From contig NZ_MVHT01000012.1 in NCBI RefSeq assembly GCF_002086275.1, positions 1 to 64,000 on the forward strand: DNA of 64,000 nucleotides, written 5' to 3'. The notes under the pieces are model-generated. The model saw only the letters and a list, made by a program, of their open reading frames with translations. It was not told the DNA's origin and did no database searches. Source of the DNA: Mycobacterium intermedium (GTDB lineage: Bacteria > Actinomycetota > Actinomycetes > Mycobacteriales > Mycobacteriaceae). Every line of letters begins with the position of its first letter. Within the stretch, counting starts at the first letter, position 1. This document shows, piece by piece, positions 8,679 to 16,558 of the stretch. The position numbers and the translations under genes were made by a program.

Positions 8679-9497
8679 ATGGACCGGCTCGCAATTGGTT
8701 GTCTCAGCGTGTTCGGGCTGCCTCCGGTGGGCCTCGTCAATCTTGCCGCCGACGTAGGGTGCCGACATATCTCGACCACCGTGCGGGGGTTCCCGCTGGT
8801 GCCTCTGGGGTACCGGCCCTTCACCTTGAAAGACACCGCGCTGCGGATGGAGTTACGCGCCGCCCTGAACCACCGCGGTGCGTCGATCTCACTGGGCGAT
8901 GGTTTTCTGGTGCTGCCCGACACCGACGTCGCCGTTTACTGTGGGGACCTGGACGTCTTGGCGGAACTCGGCACCCCTCGTATCAGTGTCGTCAGCCTGG
9001 ACCCCGATCTTGGCCGCACCCTTGACCAGTTCTCCATCCTGGCGGCCCTCGCCGCGCAGCGTGGCATCATCACCACCCTCGAACCGGTACCCGGCTTAAC
9101 GGTCGGCGATCTCCCCACGGCCCTGGCCGCTCTGAAACACGTTGCGCGGCCGGATTTTGTCCTCCTCATCGACACCATGCACCTGGTGCGGTCCGGTTCC
9201 GGCGCAGCGGACCTGGCCGCCCTCCAGCCCGGGTTCATCGGGTATGCCCAACTCAGCGACACCACATTCCGGCCGCGTGGTGACAACTACATGGACGAAG
9301 CCATGTTCGAGCGGATGGTGCCGGGCGAAGGCGAACTTCCGCTGCACGACATTCTGTCGGCGCTTCCCCGCGACATCATCATCGAAATCGAAGTGCCACA
9401 ACGGTCCCCGGCGATGAATGGCGTCGACCCCATCGACCGCCTACGCCCGTGCGTCGAAGCCGCACGGCGTCTGTTGGCGGGCACCTCAGCTGGGTGA
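8679..9497 (+). CDS. Sugar phosphate isomerase/epimerase-like TIM-barrel protein
   Basis: 272 aa. It resembles the xylose isomerase-like TIM-barrel (AP endonuclease family 2) group. Barrel strands end in acidic or His residues usually used for divalent metal: T-L-E-P-V near residue 130, L-L-I-D-T-M-H near 160, A-Q-L-S-D near 190 and I-E-I-E-V near 240. Members isomerise sugars or process inositols, hydroxypyruvate or keto acids; the substrate is not readable. ATG at 8679 follows AGGAAG. It is convergent with, and overlaps by 12 bases, the Gfo/Idh/MocA gene, a family often functionally linked to such isomerases. Confidence 0.75.
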   Translation: MDRLAIGCLSVFGLPPVGLVNLAADVGCRHISTTVRGFPLVPLGYRPFTLKDTALRMELRAALNHRGASISLGDGFLVLPDTDVAVYCGDLDVLAELGTPRISVVSLDPDLGRTLDQFSILAALAAQRGIITTLEPVPGLTVGDLPTALAALKHVARPDFVLLIDTMHLVRSGSGAADLAALQPGFIGYAQLSDTTFRPRGDNYMDEAMFERMVPGEGELPLHDILSALPRDIIIEIEVPQRSPAMNGVDPIDRLRPCVEAARRLLAGTSAG

Positions 9498-10505
9498 GAT
9501 GCGGCTCGGCTGGCGAAGCGGAAGACCGGCCGCCCGATAGATCGCATCGATCACCGTCATGTTCTCCACGGCGTCTTCGGGTGTCGTCTTCACCGGTTCC
9601 CCGTGCAGCACCGCGGCGGTGAATGCATCCAGCTGGTAGGCGTAGGACGCACGACGGGGGAACCGCTCCCTCCGGTTGCCATTGGGCGACCGAATGGATA
9701 GCCGGTGAAACAGCTGGGGCACTACAGGATTCAGCACCCGCAAGGCGCCGCGGTCACCCACGACGTGCACGCTCATGTCCAACAGCTTCGACGACCACAT
9801 CGAGCAGCGGACGCGGCCCGTGTACCCGCCCGCATAACGCAACTCGGCGATCATGGCTCGATCCACCTGCGGGCCACGTAATTTGGCCCGAGCCGAGACC
9901 ACTTCCGGTGTAGCTCCACCAAAGATGCGGGCCATATGAACCGCGTAGCATCCGGCGTCCATCAGTGCGCCGCCGGCGAGCGAGTAGTTGTATCGGATGT
10001 CGGAGAACTTGGGTAGCGGGAAGCACATTGACGTTTCCACCCGCTGTAGGTCGCCCAATTCGCCCGAGGCGATGATTTGTTCGATCCGCAACGCTAGTGG
10101 GTGGTAGCGGTAGTGGAAAGCCTCCATCACCACCCGGCCGGACTTCGCTGCCAGGTCGGCAATTTCCCGCGCCTCGGCGGCGTTGGCGGTGAACGGCTTC
10201 TCACACAGCACGTGCTTGCCGGCGGCCATGGCCGCCCGCGTCCATACACCGTGCAGACCGTTGGGCAGCGGGTTGTAGACGGCGTCCAGGGTCGGATCGC
10301 CGATGAGCTTGACATAGCTGTCGTGCACTCTGGGAATGCCGTGTTTGGCGGCGAACGCCTCGGCCCGTGACACGTCGCGTGCCGCCACCGCGGCCACCTC
10401 GACTTGCGGGTTCCCCTTCGCCGGATTGACCAGGGCCAACGGGGCGATCCGGGCGGCTCCCAGAATGCCGATACGCAGCGGGGCGCGAGGCCGTGACTCA
10501 CCCAT
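9486..10505 (-). CDS. Gfo/Idh/MocA-family oxidoreductase
   Basis: 339 aa from ATG 10505. The N-terminal Rossmann domain starts with G-I-L-G-A-A-R-I-A, and the family signature E-K-P (L-C-E-K-P-F) sits near residue 95. A C-terminal alpha/beta dimer domain carries A-G-C-Y-A-V-H, the usual D/C-x-x-x-H active-site region. It is an NAD(P)-dependent dehydrogenase of a sugar, inositol or similar polyol. I prefer this start because its ATG overlaps the stop of the upstream FAD gene by eight bases (ATGGGTGA), suggesting translational coupling. An upstream ATG at 10565 in the same frame would add 20 Pro/Ser-rich residues. Confidence 0.85.
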   Translation of the reverse strand: MGESRPRAPLRIGILGAARIAPLALVNPAKGNPQVEVAAVAARDVSRAEAFAAKHGIPRVHDSYVKLIGDPTLDAVYNPLPNGLHGVWTRAAMAAGKHVLCEKPFTANAAEAREIADLAAKSGRVVMEAFHYRYHPLALRIEQIIASGELGDLQRVETSMCFPLPKFSDIRYNYSLAGGALMDAGCYAVHMARIFGGATPEVVSARAKLRGPQVDRAMIAELRYAGGYTGRVRCSMWSSKLLDMSVHVVGDRGALRVLNPVVPQLFHRLSIRSPNGNRRERFPRRASYAYQLDAFTAAVLHGEPVKTTPEDAVENMTVIDAIYRAAGLPLRQPSRISPS

Positions 10506-11733
10506 CGCATTCACCGGGTCGGCGACGGGCGAATGCGGGTGCGCGTTCGGGGAGGACCCCGACACCGATGAAGTATGCGGGCACGAAAGTCAGCCACGGT
10601 ATCCGTTCCACCAGACCGAGCAGGGCCATCGGTGGTGCGAAATCCTTGCCCTGCAGCAGGGGGCCGAGCAACGCGCGCTGCATTACCCGCTGCACCGCTT
10701 GGGTCACCGCGGTGGGAAATGCGCGGCGGCGTCGGACAGCGGCCAGCGTGCGGTCGGTCACCCGATGCTGTCGCAGCGGCTCGGCCAAGATCTTGGCGGC
10801 CGCGACGGCATCCTGGACGGCCAGATTGATGCCCACACCACCCACCGGTGACATCGCGTGCGCGGCATCACCAATGCAGAGCAGCCCATCAACATGCCAG
10901 CGCCGCAACCTGTTTACCCGCACATCGAGATGCTTGACGTCGTCCATCGAGGTCAGAGTGTCCACCGTGGTGACCGCTTCGGGCACCAAGGCCGCAACCT
11001 CGCGACGGAACTCGTCGATGCCCCGCGCACGCAACTGAGCATCGGTGCCCTTGGCCCCCAGGTATGCGATCTGGAAGTAACCCTCCCGGGGGATCACGGC
11101 CAGCGCCTTCCCGGGGCCAACGCGGGGCAGGAAGGAGAAATCGACACCTCCGTCGTGGGGCAGCCGAAACCACCACACATCGAAGTTCACCGGGTACTCA
11201 CGAGTTTTCAAGCCGGCCTCATGGCGGGCGATCGACCAGCGCCCGTCACATGCCACGGTCAGCTCGGCCCGCAGCTCACCGGGGCCGTCGAGGCCTTGGT
11301 AGCGCACCCCGGCCACCCTGCCCCCCTCGTGAATCAGCCCGGTGACCTCGGTGTTCATCCGCAGGGTAAAGATCGGTTCGGCTTCGGCAGCCTCGGCCAG
11401 CAGGTTTAACAGATCCCATTGCGGCACCATCGCGACGAACGGGAAGGGCTGGCGCAAACGATCGAAGTCGAGGTAGGTGATCGAGCGCCCGTCCACGTCG
11501 AACTCGGCTTTGCTTACCTTGGTGAACGGCAAGGCCGCGAACCGGTCCCATAGCCCGAGCTCGTCGAGTAGCCGCAGTGTCGTCGGATGAACGGTGTCAC
11601 CACGGAAGTCGCGCAAGAAGTCGCCGTGCTTCTCCAGCAGGGTGACCTGCACACCGGCGCGAGCCAGCAACAGACCCAGAACCATCCCCGCCGGACCGCC
11701 GCCGACGATCGCGCACGTGGTTGTATAGGCCAT
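10498..11733 (-). CDS. FAD-dependent monooxygenase (PHBH-type)
   Basis: 411 aa class A flavoprotein hydroxylase. The FAD fingerprint G-G-G-P-A-G is near residues 11-16, the R-G-D-T-V-H motif near 44-49, a D-G-type motif (A-C-D-G-R-W-S) near 160 and the second FAD motif G-D-A-A-H-A-M-S-P-V-G-G-V-G near 285-298. The family hydroxylates aromatic or polyketide-like substrates with NAD(P)H and O2. The C-terminus is longer and more hydrophobic than in phenol hydroxylases, so membrane association is possible. It overlaps the downstream Gfo/Idh/MocA gene and probably forms an operon with it. Confidence 0.85.
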   Translation of the reverse strand: MAYTTTCAIVGGGPAGMVLGLLLARAGVQVTLLEKHGDFLRDFRGDTVHPTTLRLLDELGLWDRFAALPFTKVSKAEFDVDGRSITYLDFDRLRQPFPFVAMVPQWDLLNLLAEAAEAEPIFTLRMNTEVTGLIHEGGRVAGVRYQGLDGPGELRAELTVACDGRWSIARHEAGLKTREYPVNFDVWWFRLPHDGGVDFSFLPRVGPGKALAVIPREGYFQIAYLGAKGTDAQLRARGIDEFRREVAALVPEAVTTVDTLTSMDDVKHLDVRVNRLRRWHVDGLLCIGDAAHAMSPVGGVGINLAVQDAVAAAKILAEPLRQHRVTDRTLAAVRRRRAFPTAVTQAVQRVMQRALLGPLLQGKDFAPPMALLGLVERIPWLTFVPAYFIGVGVLPERAPAFARRRPGECDG

Positions 11734-11789
11734 CAGCGCTCAAGCATAAGCCGCTGTCAATGACCAGCGCGGAAACCTGATCCGACGCG

Positions 11790-13193
11790 TTACTCCTGGC
11801 CGCGCGGCGGTGGCTGCACCTCGACCCCGCCGGATTCGTGCTCCGGCCCGGCGGCGGGATGTTCGGCGGGCACCCGGTCGCGGAAACGCTGCGCTTCACT
11901 GGCTTCACGTCGTTCCGCGGCACCGCTCCCGCTGCGGTACGGCCCAGGCTTCGGGCGCGGCTTTCCGCCGGGAAACGCCAACCGGAAGATGGTGCGGTGC
12001 ACCAAGAACCACTGCTTTGAGAAGCGTCCAGAGTTGTAGGGCAGCTCGTAGCGCTCGCAGATCTCCTTGATCTTCGGCGCGATCTCGGAGTACCGACTAC
12101 TCGGCATGTCCGGGTACAGGTGATGCTCCACCTGGTAACCCAAATTGCCACTGATCACGTGGAACAAGGGGCTGCCCTCGATGTTGGCGGCACCGACCAG
12201 CTGGCGCAGATACCACTCGCCGCGCGTCTCGTTTTCAACTTCTTCCTTGCTGAAGGTGTAGGTCTGGTCGGGAAAGTGGCCGCAGAAAATGATGGCGTGT
12301 GCCCACACGTTGCGGATGACATTGGCCAGGGCGTCGGCGGCCAGGGTACGCAGGTAGGTGCTTTCCGCGCCGGGCAACACCTTGTCCAGGAACGTAGCGG
12401 TGGCGCCGACCCGACCCTTGTTCGATATCTTGCGGAGTCGCCGGCCAAGACGCGATGTCGACGGCTGGTCAAGCCGGCCACCCGAGGCCAGCTGCGCCAA
12501 GGCGAAAGCGCCGGCGCTGATCAGCGGCCAACCTATGTAGTCCTTGATGATTTGCGAGCGTGCCTTGACACCAATGCCTTTGAGGTCTTTACGCACCTCC
12601 GACCACGGCTTCTCGCGGGCCCGGATGGCTTCGATGTCCATGTCGTGCACCGCCACGCCCCATTCGAACAACGCGGTGAGCAGCAAGTTGTACAGCGGCT
12701 GCGCCAGATAGGCTGGGGTCCACTTCTGATTGGGATCGATCCGCATGATCTCGTAGCCGAGGTCCTTATCCAGGCCACGAATGTTCGTGTAGGTGTGGTG
12801 GATGTAGTTGTGGGAGTGCTTCCACGACTCGGCGGTCGAGGCGGTGTCCCAGTCCCAGACCGAGGAATGGATGTCGGGATCGTTCATCCAATCCCATTGA
12901 CCGTGCATCACGTTGTGCCCGATCTCCATGTTCTCCAAGATCTTCGCCATACCGAGGCAGGCAGTGCCGAGAAGCCACGCGGTTTTTGACCGAGACGCCA
13001 GCAGCAACACCCGACCGACTACCACGATCTGACGTTGTGTCGAGATCACCGTCTTGATGTAGCGGCGGTCGCGCTCGCCGAGATCGGCGAATACTTCGTC
13101 GTGAATCGCGTCCAGTTCTCTGCCGAGTTTCTCCCGTTCCTGCTCGCTCAGGTGGGCAAATGGACTTTGGGTGCGTTGCAGAGTTGAAGTCAC
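11790..13193 (-). CDS. Membrane fatty acid desaturase, DesA3-type
   Basis: 467 aa. It has the three histidine boxes of acyl-CoA/acyl-lipid front-end-type desaturases: H-N-V-M-H near residue 105, H-x-x-x-H-H (H-S-H-N-Y-I-H-H) near 140 and Q-V-E-H-H near 355. These hold the di-iron site. Membrane helices lie between them. DesA3 (Rv3229c) of M. tuberculosis is a stearoyl-CoA delta-9 desaturase working with reductase Rv3230c; this gene is likewise 15 bases downstream of an Rv3230c-like reductase, so it is probably its partner. Start GTG 13193 has AAAGGAG five bases upstream. The C-terminal 60 residues are Pro/Arg-rich. A paralogue lies at 46.3-47.6 kb. Confidence 0.88.
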   Translation of the reverse strand: MTSTLQRTQSPFAHLSEQEREKLGRELDAIHDEVFADLGERDRRYIKTVISTQRQIVVVGRVLLLASRSKTAWLLGTACLGMAKILENMEIGHNVMHGQWDWMNDPDIHSSVWDWDTASTAESWKHSHNYIHHTYTNIRGLDKDLGYEIMRIDPNQKWTPAYLAQPLYNLLLTALFEWGVAVHDMDIEAIRAREKPWSEVRKDLKGIGVKARSQIIKDYIGWPLISAGAFALAQLASGGRLDQPSTSRLGRRLRKISNKGRVGATATFLDKVLPGAESTYLRTLAADALANVIRNVWAHAIIFCGHFPDQTYTFSKEEVENETRGEWYLRQLVGAANIEGSPLFHVISGNLGYQVEHHLYPDMPSSRYSEIAPKIKEICERYELPYNSGRFSKQWFLVHRTIFRLAFPGGKPRPKPGPYRSGSGAAERREASEAQRFRDRVPAEHPAAGPEHESGGVEVQPPPRGQE

Positions 13194-13208
13194 TGCGGCT
13201 CCTTTCGA

Positions 13209-14330
13209 TCAAAGTTCAAGTTCGACGTCGCCTTCGGCGGCGTTGATGCAGATCCGAACGTCCTGTTCGGTGGGCTCGCTGATCTCGCCCGAGCGCAGGT
13301 CGCGCAGCTTGCCCGATTTCAACGTGCCCACGCAGGTGTGACAGATGCCGATGCGGCAGCCGAAGTTCAATTCCAGTCCGGCCTTTTCCCCCGCTTCCAA
13401 AATCGATGTCCCGCCGTCACACTCGACCTTCTTGTCACTCTTGAGGAAGCAGACTTCGCCGCCCTCGCCGTCGCCGGCGTCACCGCCGATCTTGGGCTGG
13501 AACCGTTCGAAGTGCAGGCGGTCGGGGTCACCGTTGTTCTCCCAATGCTCGATCAGCGCATCGAGCATTTCTTCCGGACCCGAGCAGAACGCTTCGCGTT
13601 CCCGCCAGTCCGGACACTCCTCGTCAAGGTGGGCGGGTTCGAGTCGGCCCCGTTCCCCCGTCAGGCGCACGTCCAGCCGCACGCGCTCATAGCGGTCGGC
13701 GAGGTCCTCAAGGACGGGCAAGAACATGACTTGGTCACGGGTGCGAGCCGAGTGGATGTGCACCACGTCGCAACCGTCGGGGCCGAGTGCGCCGCGATGG
13801 TCGAGGCTGCGCAACATGCTCATGATCGGGGTGATGCCGCTGCCGGCGCTGATGAACAGCATCTTCTTCGGCAGCGGTTCGGGCAGCGTGAAAACGCCTT
13901 CTATTTCGCCCAGGCGCACCAGTTCGCCGGGCTGGATCGTTTCGACCAGGTACGGCGACACGACGCCGCCGTCCACTTTCTTCGGAGTGACGCTGATCAA
14001 TCCGTCCTCGGGTTCGGGGTCAGAGGTCAGCGAATACGCCCGCCAGTGGTAGACGCCGTCGATGACCACGCCAAGCCGCACGTATTGGCCGGGCTTGTGT
14101 CCCGGCCATTCGTACCCGGGCCGAATGAGGATGCTCGCCGCCTGCGACCCCTGTGGTTCGACCCGCTCGACCTTGCCGCGGAGCTCCTTCGTCGTCCATA
14201 GCGGGTTGATCATCTCGAGGTAGTCGTCGGGTTCCAGCGGCTTGAACAATCTCCCCACCGCGCGCAGGAACAACCGCCGTCCGCGTGATACCTGGGGTTG
14301 AGCGCCACGTTCCGCCATGACCATATGCAT
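13209..14330 (-). CDS. Ferredoxin reductase with C-terminal 2Fe-2S domain (Rv3230c-like)
   Basis: 373 aa. The FAD-binding barrel carries R-A-Y-S-L-T-S (about residues 95-101), the NAD(P) domain starts at A-G-S-G-I-T-P (about 155) and the C-terminal plant-type ferredoxin domain has C-x4-C-x2-C (G-C-R-I-G-I-C-H-T-C) plus a distal C-I-N-A. It would pass electrons from NADPH to the desaturase encoded just downstream. ATG 14330 is used; in-frame ATGs six and twelve bases later are equally possible. A perfect palindrome lies about 50 bases upstream of the start (separate entry). Confidence 0.88.
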   Translation of the reverse strand: MHMVMAERGAQPQVSRGRRLFLRAVGRLFKPLEPDDYLEMINPLWTTKELRGKVERVEPQGSQAASILIRPGYEWPGHKPGQYVRLGVVIDGVYHWRAYSLTSDPEPEDGLISVTPKKVDGGVVSPYLVETIQPGELVRLGEIEGVFTLPEPLPKKMLFISAGSGITPIMSMLRSLDHRGALGPDGCDVVHIHSARTRDQVMFLPVLEDLADRYERVRLDVRLTGERGRLEPAHLDEECPDWREREAFCSGPEEMLDALIEHWENNGDPDRLHFERFQPKIGGDAGDGEGGEVCFLKSDKKVECDGGTSILEAGEKAGLELNFGCRIGICHTCVGTLKSGKLRDLRSGEISEPTEQDVRICINAAEGDVELEL

Positions 14331-14377
14331 AGACAGTCGTACACCGTGCTAAACCTGAAAGGTGAAATACACTGATA

Positions 14378-14392
14378 TTGAATGCAATTCAA
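14378..14392. promoter_or_regulatory. Candidate operator upstream of the reductase-desaturase operon
   Basis: TTGAAT-GCA-ATTCAA is a perfect 6-bp inverted repeat with a three-base centre, 48 bases before the reductase start, in an AT-rich patch (14345-14400) that stands out from the GC-rich surroundings. A further TTGAA half-site begins two bases after it. Size and symmetry fit a dimeric repressor site such as a TetR-family operator; the regulator is not known. Confidence 0.5.
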
Positions 14393-14575
14393 ATTGAACA
14401 CATGGAGCGCAGGGCTGAACAGCCGTTCACCAGAGTGCGCCGTGGCGGATCAATTGGGCCGATTGTCTTGATTGACTTGCCCCGGTTCTGCGCCGCGCAA
14501 ACATGCGATGAGCAGCAGAAAGACCGGAAATCGGGATGACCGGGGGTCACATTCGGGGCGGGCGCGGCCGGGGTG

Positions 14576-15820
14576 CTAGCGCTTGATGGGCGTCAGCGGC
14601 AGCGGAATGCCGCGGTCGGCGAACTCGAACGCCGCGCCCTTGGAGAATTCGGTCATCGCGACCTCAGGGCTGCGCTTTACGGCGTCCTGGGACCAGCGGA
14701 CCTCGACCACCAGCGCGTCGCCGTCGCGATGAACAGCGAGATCGTTCCAGTGCGGATCGACCCCCACCCCGATCGCCCGTAGCGGTTCGAGGTGCTCCTC
14801 GTCGATGGTCGCGATCCAGCCCCGGTCGCGCACCGCCGGAGTGTCTGCGGGGAGTCGCACCTCTACGACGTCGCCGTCTTGCGCGGTCACCGCGATCCCG
14901 GTGTACTGCAAGGGGTTCAGCGCCGGATGCAGTCGAAGGACGCGGGCTAGGTCCGCAACTCCCGATCCCAGCCCCAGACAGCGCCGAAGTCTGGCGGCCG
15001 CCACCCCGGCCACCCCGATGAATTGCTTTCGCAGCAGGTCGGTCGCTTGGTCGGCTTCGCATCGGCCACGCACCGACAGGTCGAACGACAACGACAGCAG
15101 GTGGTGTTGCAGAGCAACTTCTTCGGCCATCCGGACCAGGGCCGAGCGCGACCACTGATGAAATTGAACGTCGTCGGTCAATGGGCCCCGATAGTCGGTG
15201 ATCCCGTCACCGGCCGACTCAATTTCGCTCAGCCGAACGCCGGCGGCTTCGGTGGCGCCGATGACCTCGGCCTCCTCGGGCAATGGCAGCGGCTCGTTGT
15301 CGGGGTCGATGCTGACCGTCCACGCGCAGTGTGGGTGGCGGTCGGACGGAACCCGCGGCGGCCGGTGGATGGGCCGGAAGCGGGCTCTGGGGTTGGTGGC
15401 GATCGCCGTGGCCTCGAACGTCGGATCCTCGATGTCGTGGCACATCTGCTTGACCGCTTCGTCGCCGAGCGGCTCGACGTCGAGCAGGGCTCCGCAGTGG
15501 TCGAGGTAGAACTCGCCGTGGTAGTCGTCGATGATCGTGTACCGGAAGTCCATGAATTGCGGCGGGGCACCGACGTCGAGTTGCATCATCTTGAAGATCT
15601 CGGCGACGGTATCTCCGGTCAGCCCGAACGCCGCGCGCATGCGCCGGGTGTAGACGGGACTTGCGCCCATCCACTCCTCGATGGCCACGGCGGTCATGCC
15701 GGACTGCCCGAATGCGGCAAGGACGTGCCCCATTCCGCTGCGGTCGATGAGATGCCCGCTGAGCAGGAGTTCGGGTACCAGCCGGGCGAGCTCGGGCTGA
15801 GTCAGTTCGTCGTATGCCAT
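14576..15820 (-). CDS. Conserved hypothetical protein, divergent from a TetR regulator
   Basis: 414 aa soluble protein. I do not recognise a named family with certainty. Visible features: an N-terminal helical part (about residues 1-75), then a segment rich in potential metal or acid/base ligands (D-D-Y-H-G-E-F-Y-L-D-H-C near 100-112, C-H-D-I-E-D near 128, H-P-H-C near 165), and a C-terminal region (from about 270) that may be a separate alpha/beta domain. The order recalls enzymes acting on cyclic amides, but that is a guess. It is divergent from the TetR-fadD operon with a candidate operator between them, so it may be controlled by that regulator and act in the same pathway. Confidence 0.6.
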   Translation of the reverse strand: MAYDELTQPELARLVPELLLSGHLIDRSGMGHVLAAFGQSGMTAVAIEEWMGASPVYTRRMRAAFGLTGDTVAEIFKMMQLDVGAPPQFMDFRYTIIDDYHGEFYLDHCGALLDVEPLGDEAVKQMCHDIEDPTFEATAIATNPRARFRPIHRPPRVPSDRHPHCAWTVSIDPDNEPLPLPEEAEVIGATEAAGVRLSEIESAGDGITDYRGPLTDDVQFHQWSRSALVRMAEEVALQHHLLSLSFDLSVRGRCEADQATDLLRKQFIGVAGVAAARLRRCLGLGSGVADLARVLRLHPALNPLQYTGIAVTAQDGDVVEVRLPADTPAVRDRGWIATIDEEHLEPLRAIGVGVDPHWNDLAVHRDGDALVVEVRWSQDAVKRSPEVAMTEFSKGAAFEFADRGIPLPLTPIKR

Positions 15821-15844
15821 TGAGCTCCCTTACGCGTCACAGAT

Positions 15845-15864
15845 AACATAACAACTGCAATGTT
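15845..15864. promoter_or_regulatory. Candidate TetR operator in a divergent promoter
   Basis: AACAT (15845-15849) and ATGTT (15860-15864) form an inverted repeat with a ten-base spacer inside an AT-rich stretch, 24 bases from the start of the 414-aa gene and 61 bases from the TetR start. The position fits autoregulation by the adjacent TetR protein. The arms are short, so confidence is limited. Confidence 0.4.
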
Positions 15865-15925
15865 TTATGGTCAATCTGATCGGCTCCCAAGCCGGAGATT
15901 CTGCGAGTGTGGTGATCTAGTCGGC

Positions 15926-16558
15926 ATGGCGCGACGAGTTGCCCCGACCCGGCCCGCCCACGGTAAACAGGCGCGGGCCGAACGCACGCGTGCGCGCGCG
16001 ATCGACGTCACCGCCCAGATCGTGTTGAACGAAGGGCTGGCGGCGGCCAGCGGTCGGCACATCGCCGATACGGCGGGCGTCACCTGGGGCGTGATCCAGT
16101 ACCACTTCGGCGATCGCGACGGCTTGCTCATGGCGGTCGTCGACCGGGGCTTTGCCGATCTGATGGACGCGTTGAAGTCACTGCCGCCGACGACAGCCGA
16201 CATGACTACACGCGACCGAGTGGATACCGTGGTGACGGCGGCCTGGCAGGCGATGTCGAGCCCGACGGCTCGTGCGGCGACCGAGATCCTGATCGGCACC
16301 CGCGCAACCCGCGGTGCCGCGGAGACCGAGCATCTCATGCAACTGCACAAGACTTTCAGCGCGCTGGGCACGATGATCGACCAGAATCTGAGCCCCACGC
16401 AGAGCGCGGAAATCGGCACCCACCTACTGATCGCGTTGCGCGGCATGGTCGCGAACCAGTTGGCCATGCAACATCCGGTTGACACCACCAAAGACCGCCG
16501 CGTGCTGGTCGACATAATCACCTCCTACATCGAGAGCCGAATGGACCCGATTTCATGA
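15926..16558 (+). CDS. TetR-family transcriptional regulator
   Basis: 210 aa. The N-terminal helix-turn-helix (about residues 12-58) includes A-D-T-A-G-V-T-W-G-V-I-Q-Y-H-F-G-D-R-D, the usual TetR recognition-helix region. The C-terminal ligand domain is divergent, as expected. ATG 15926 places about ten basic residues before the HTH; a longer frame from 15860 would run through the putative operator. Its TGA overlaps the ATG of the acyl-CoA synthetase (ATGA), so the two are translationally coupled and the ligand is probably an acyl-CoA or related substrate. Confidence 0.88.
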   Translation: MARRVAPTRPAHGKQARAERTRARAIDVTAQIVLNEGLAAASGRHIADTAGVTWGVIQYHFGDRDGLLMAVVDRGFADLMDALKSLPPTTADMTTRDRVDTVVTAAWQAMSSPTARAATEILIGTRATRGAAETEHLMQLHKTFSALGTMIDQNLSPTQSAEIGTHLLIALRGMVANQLAMQHPVDTTKDRRVLVDIITSYIESRMDPIS

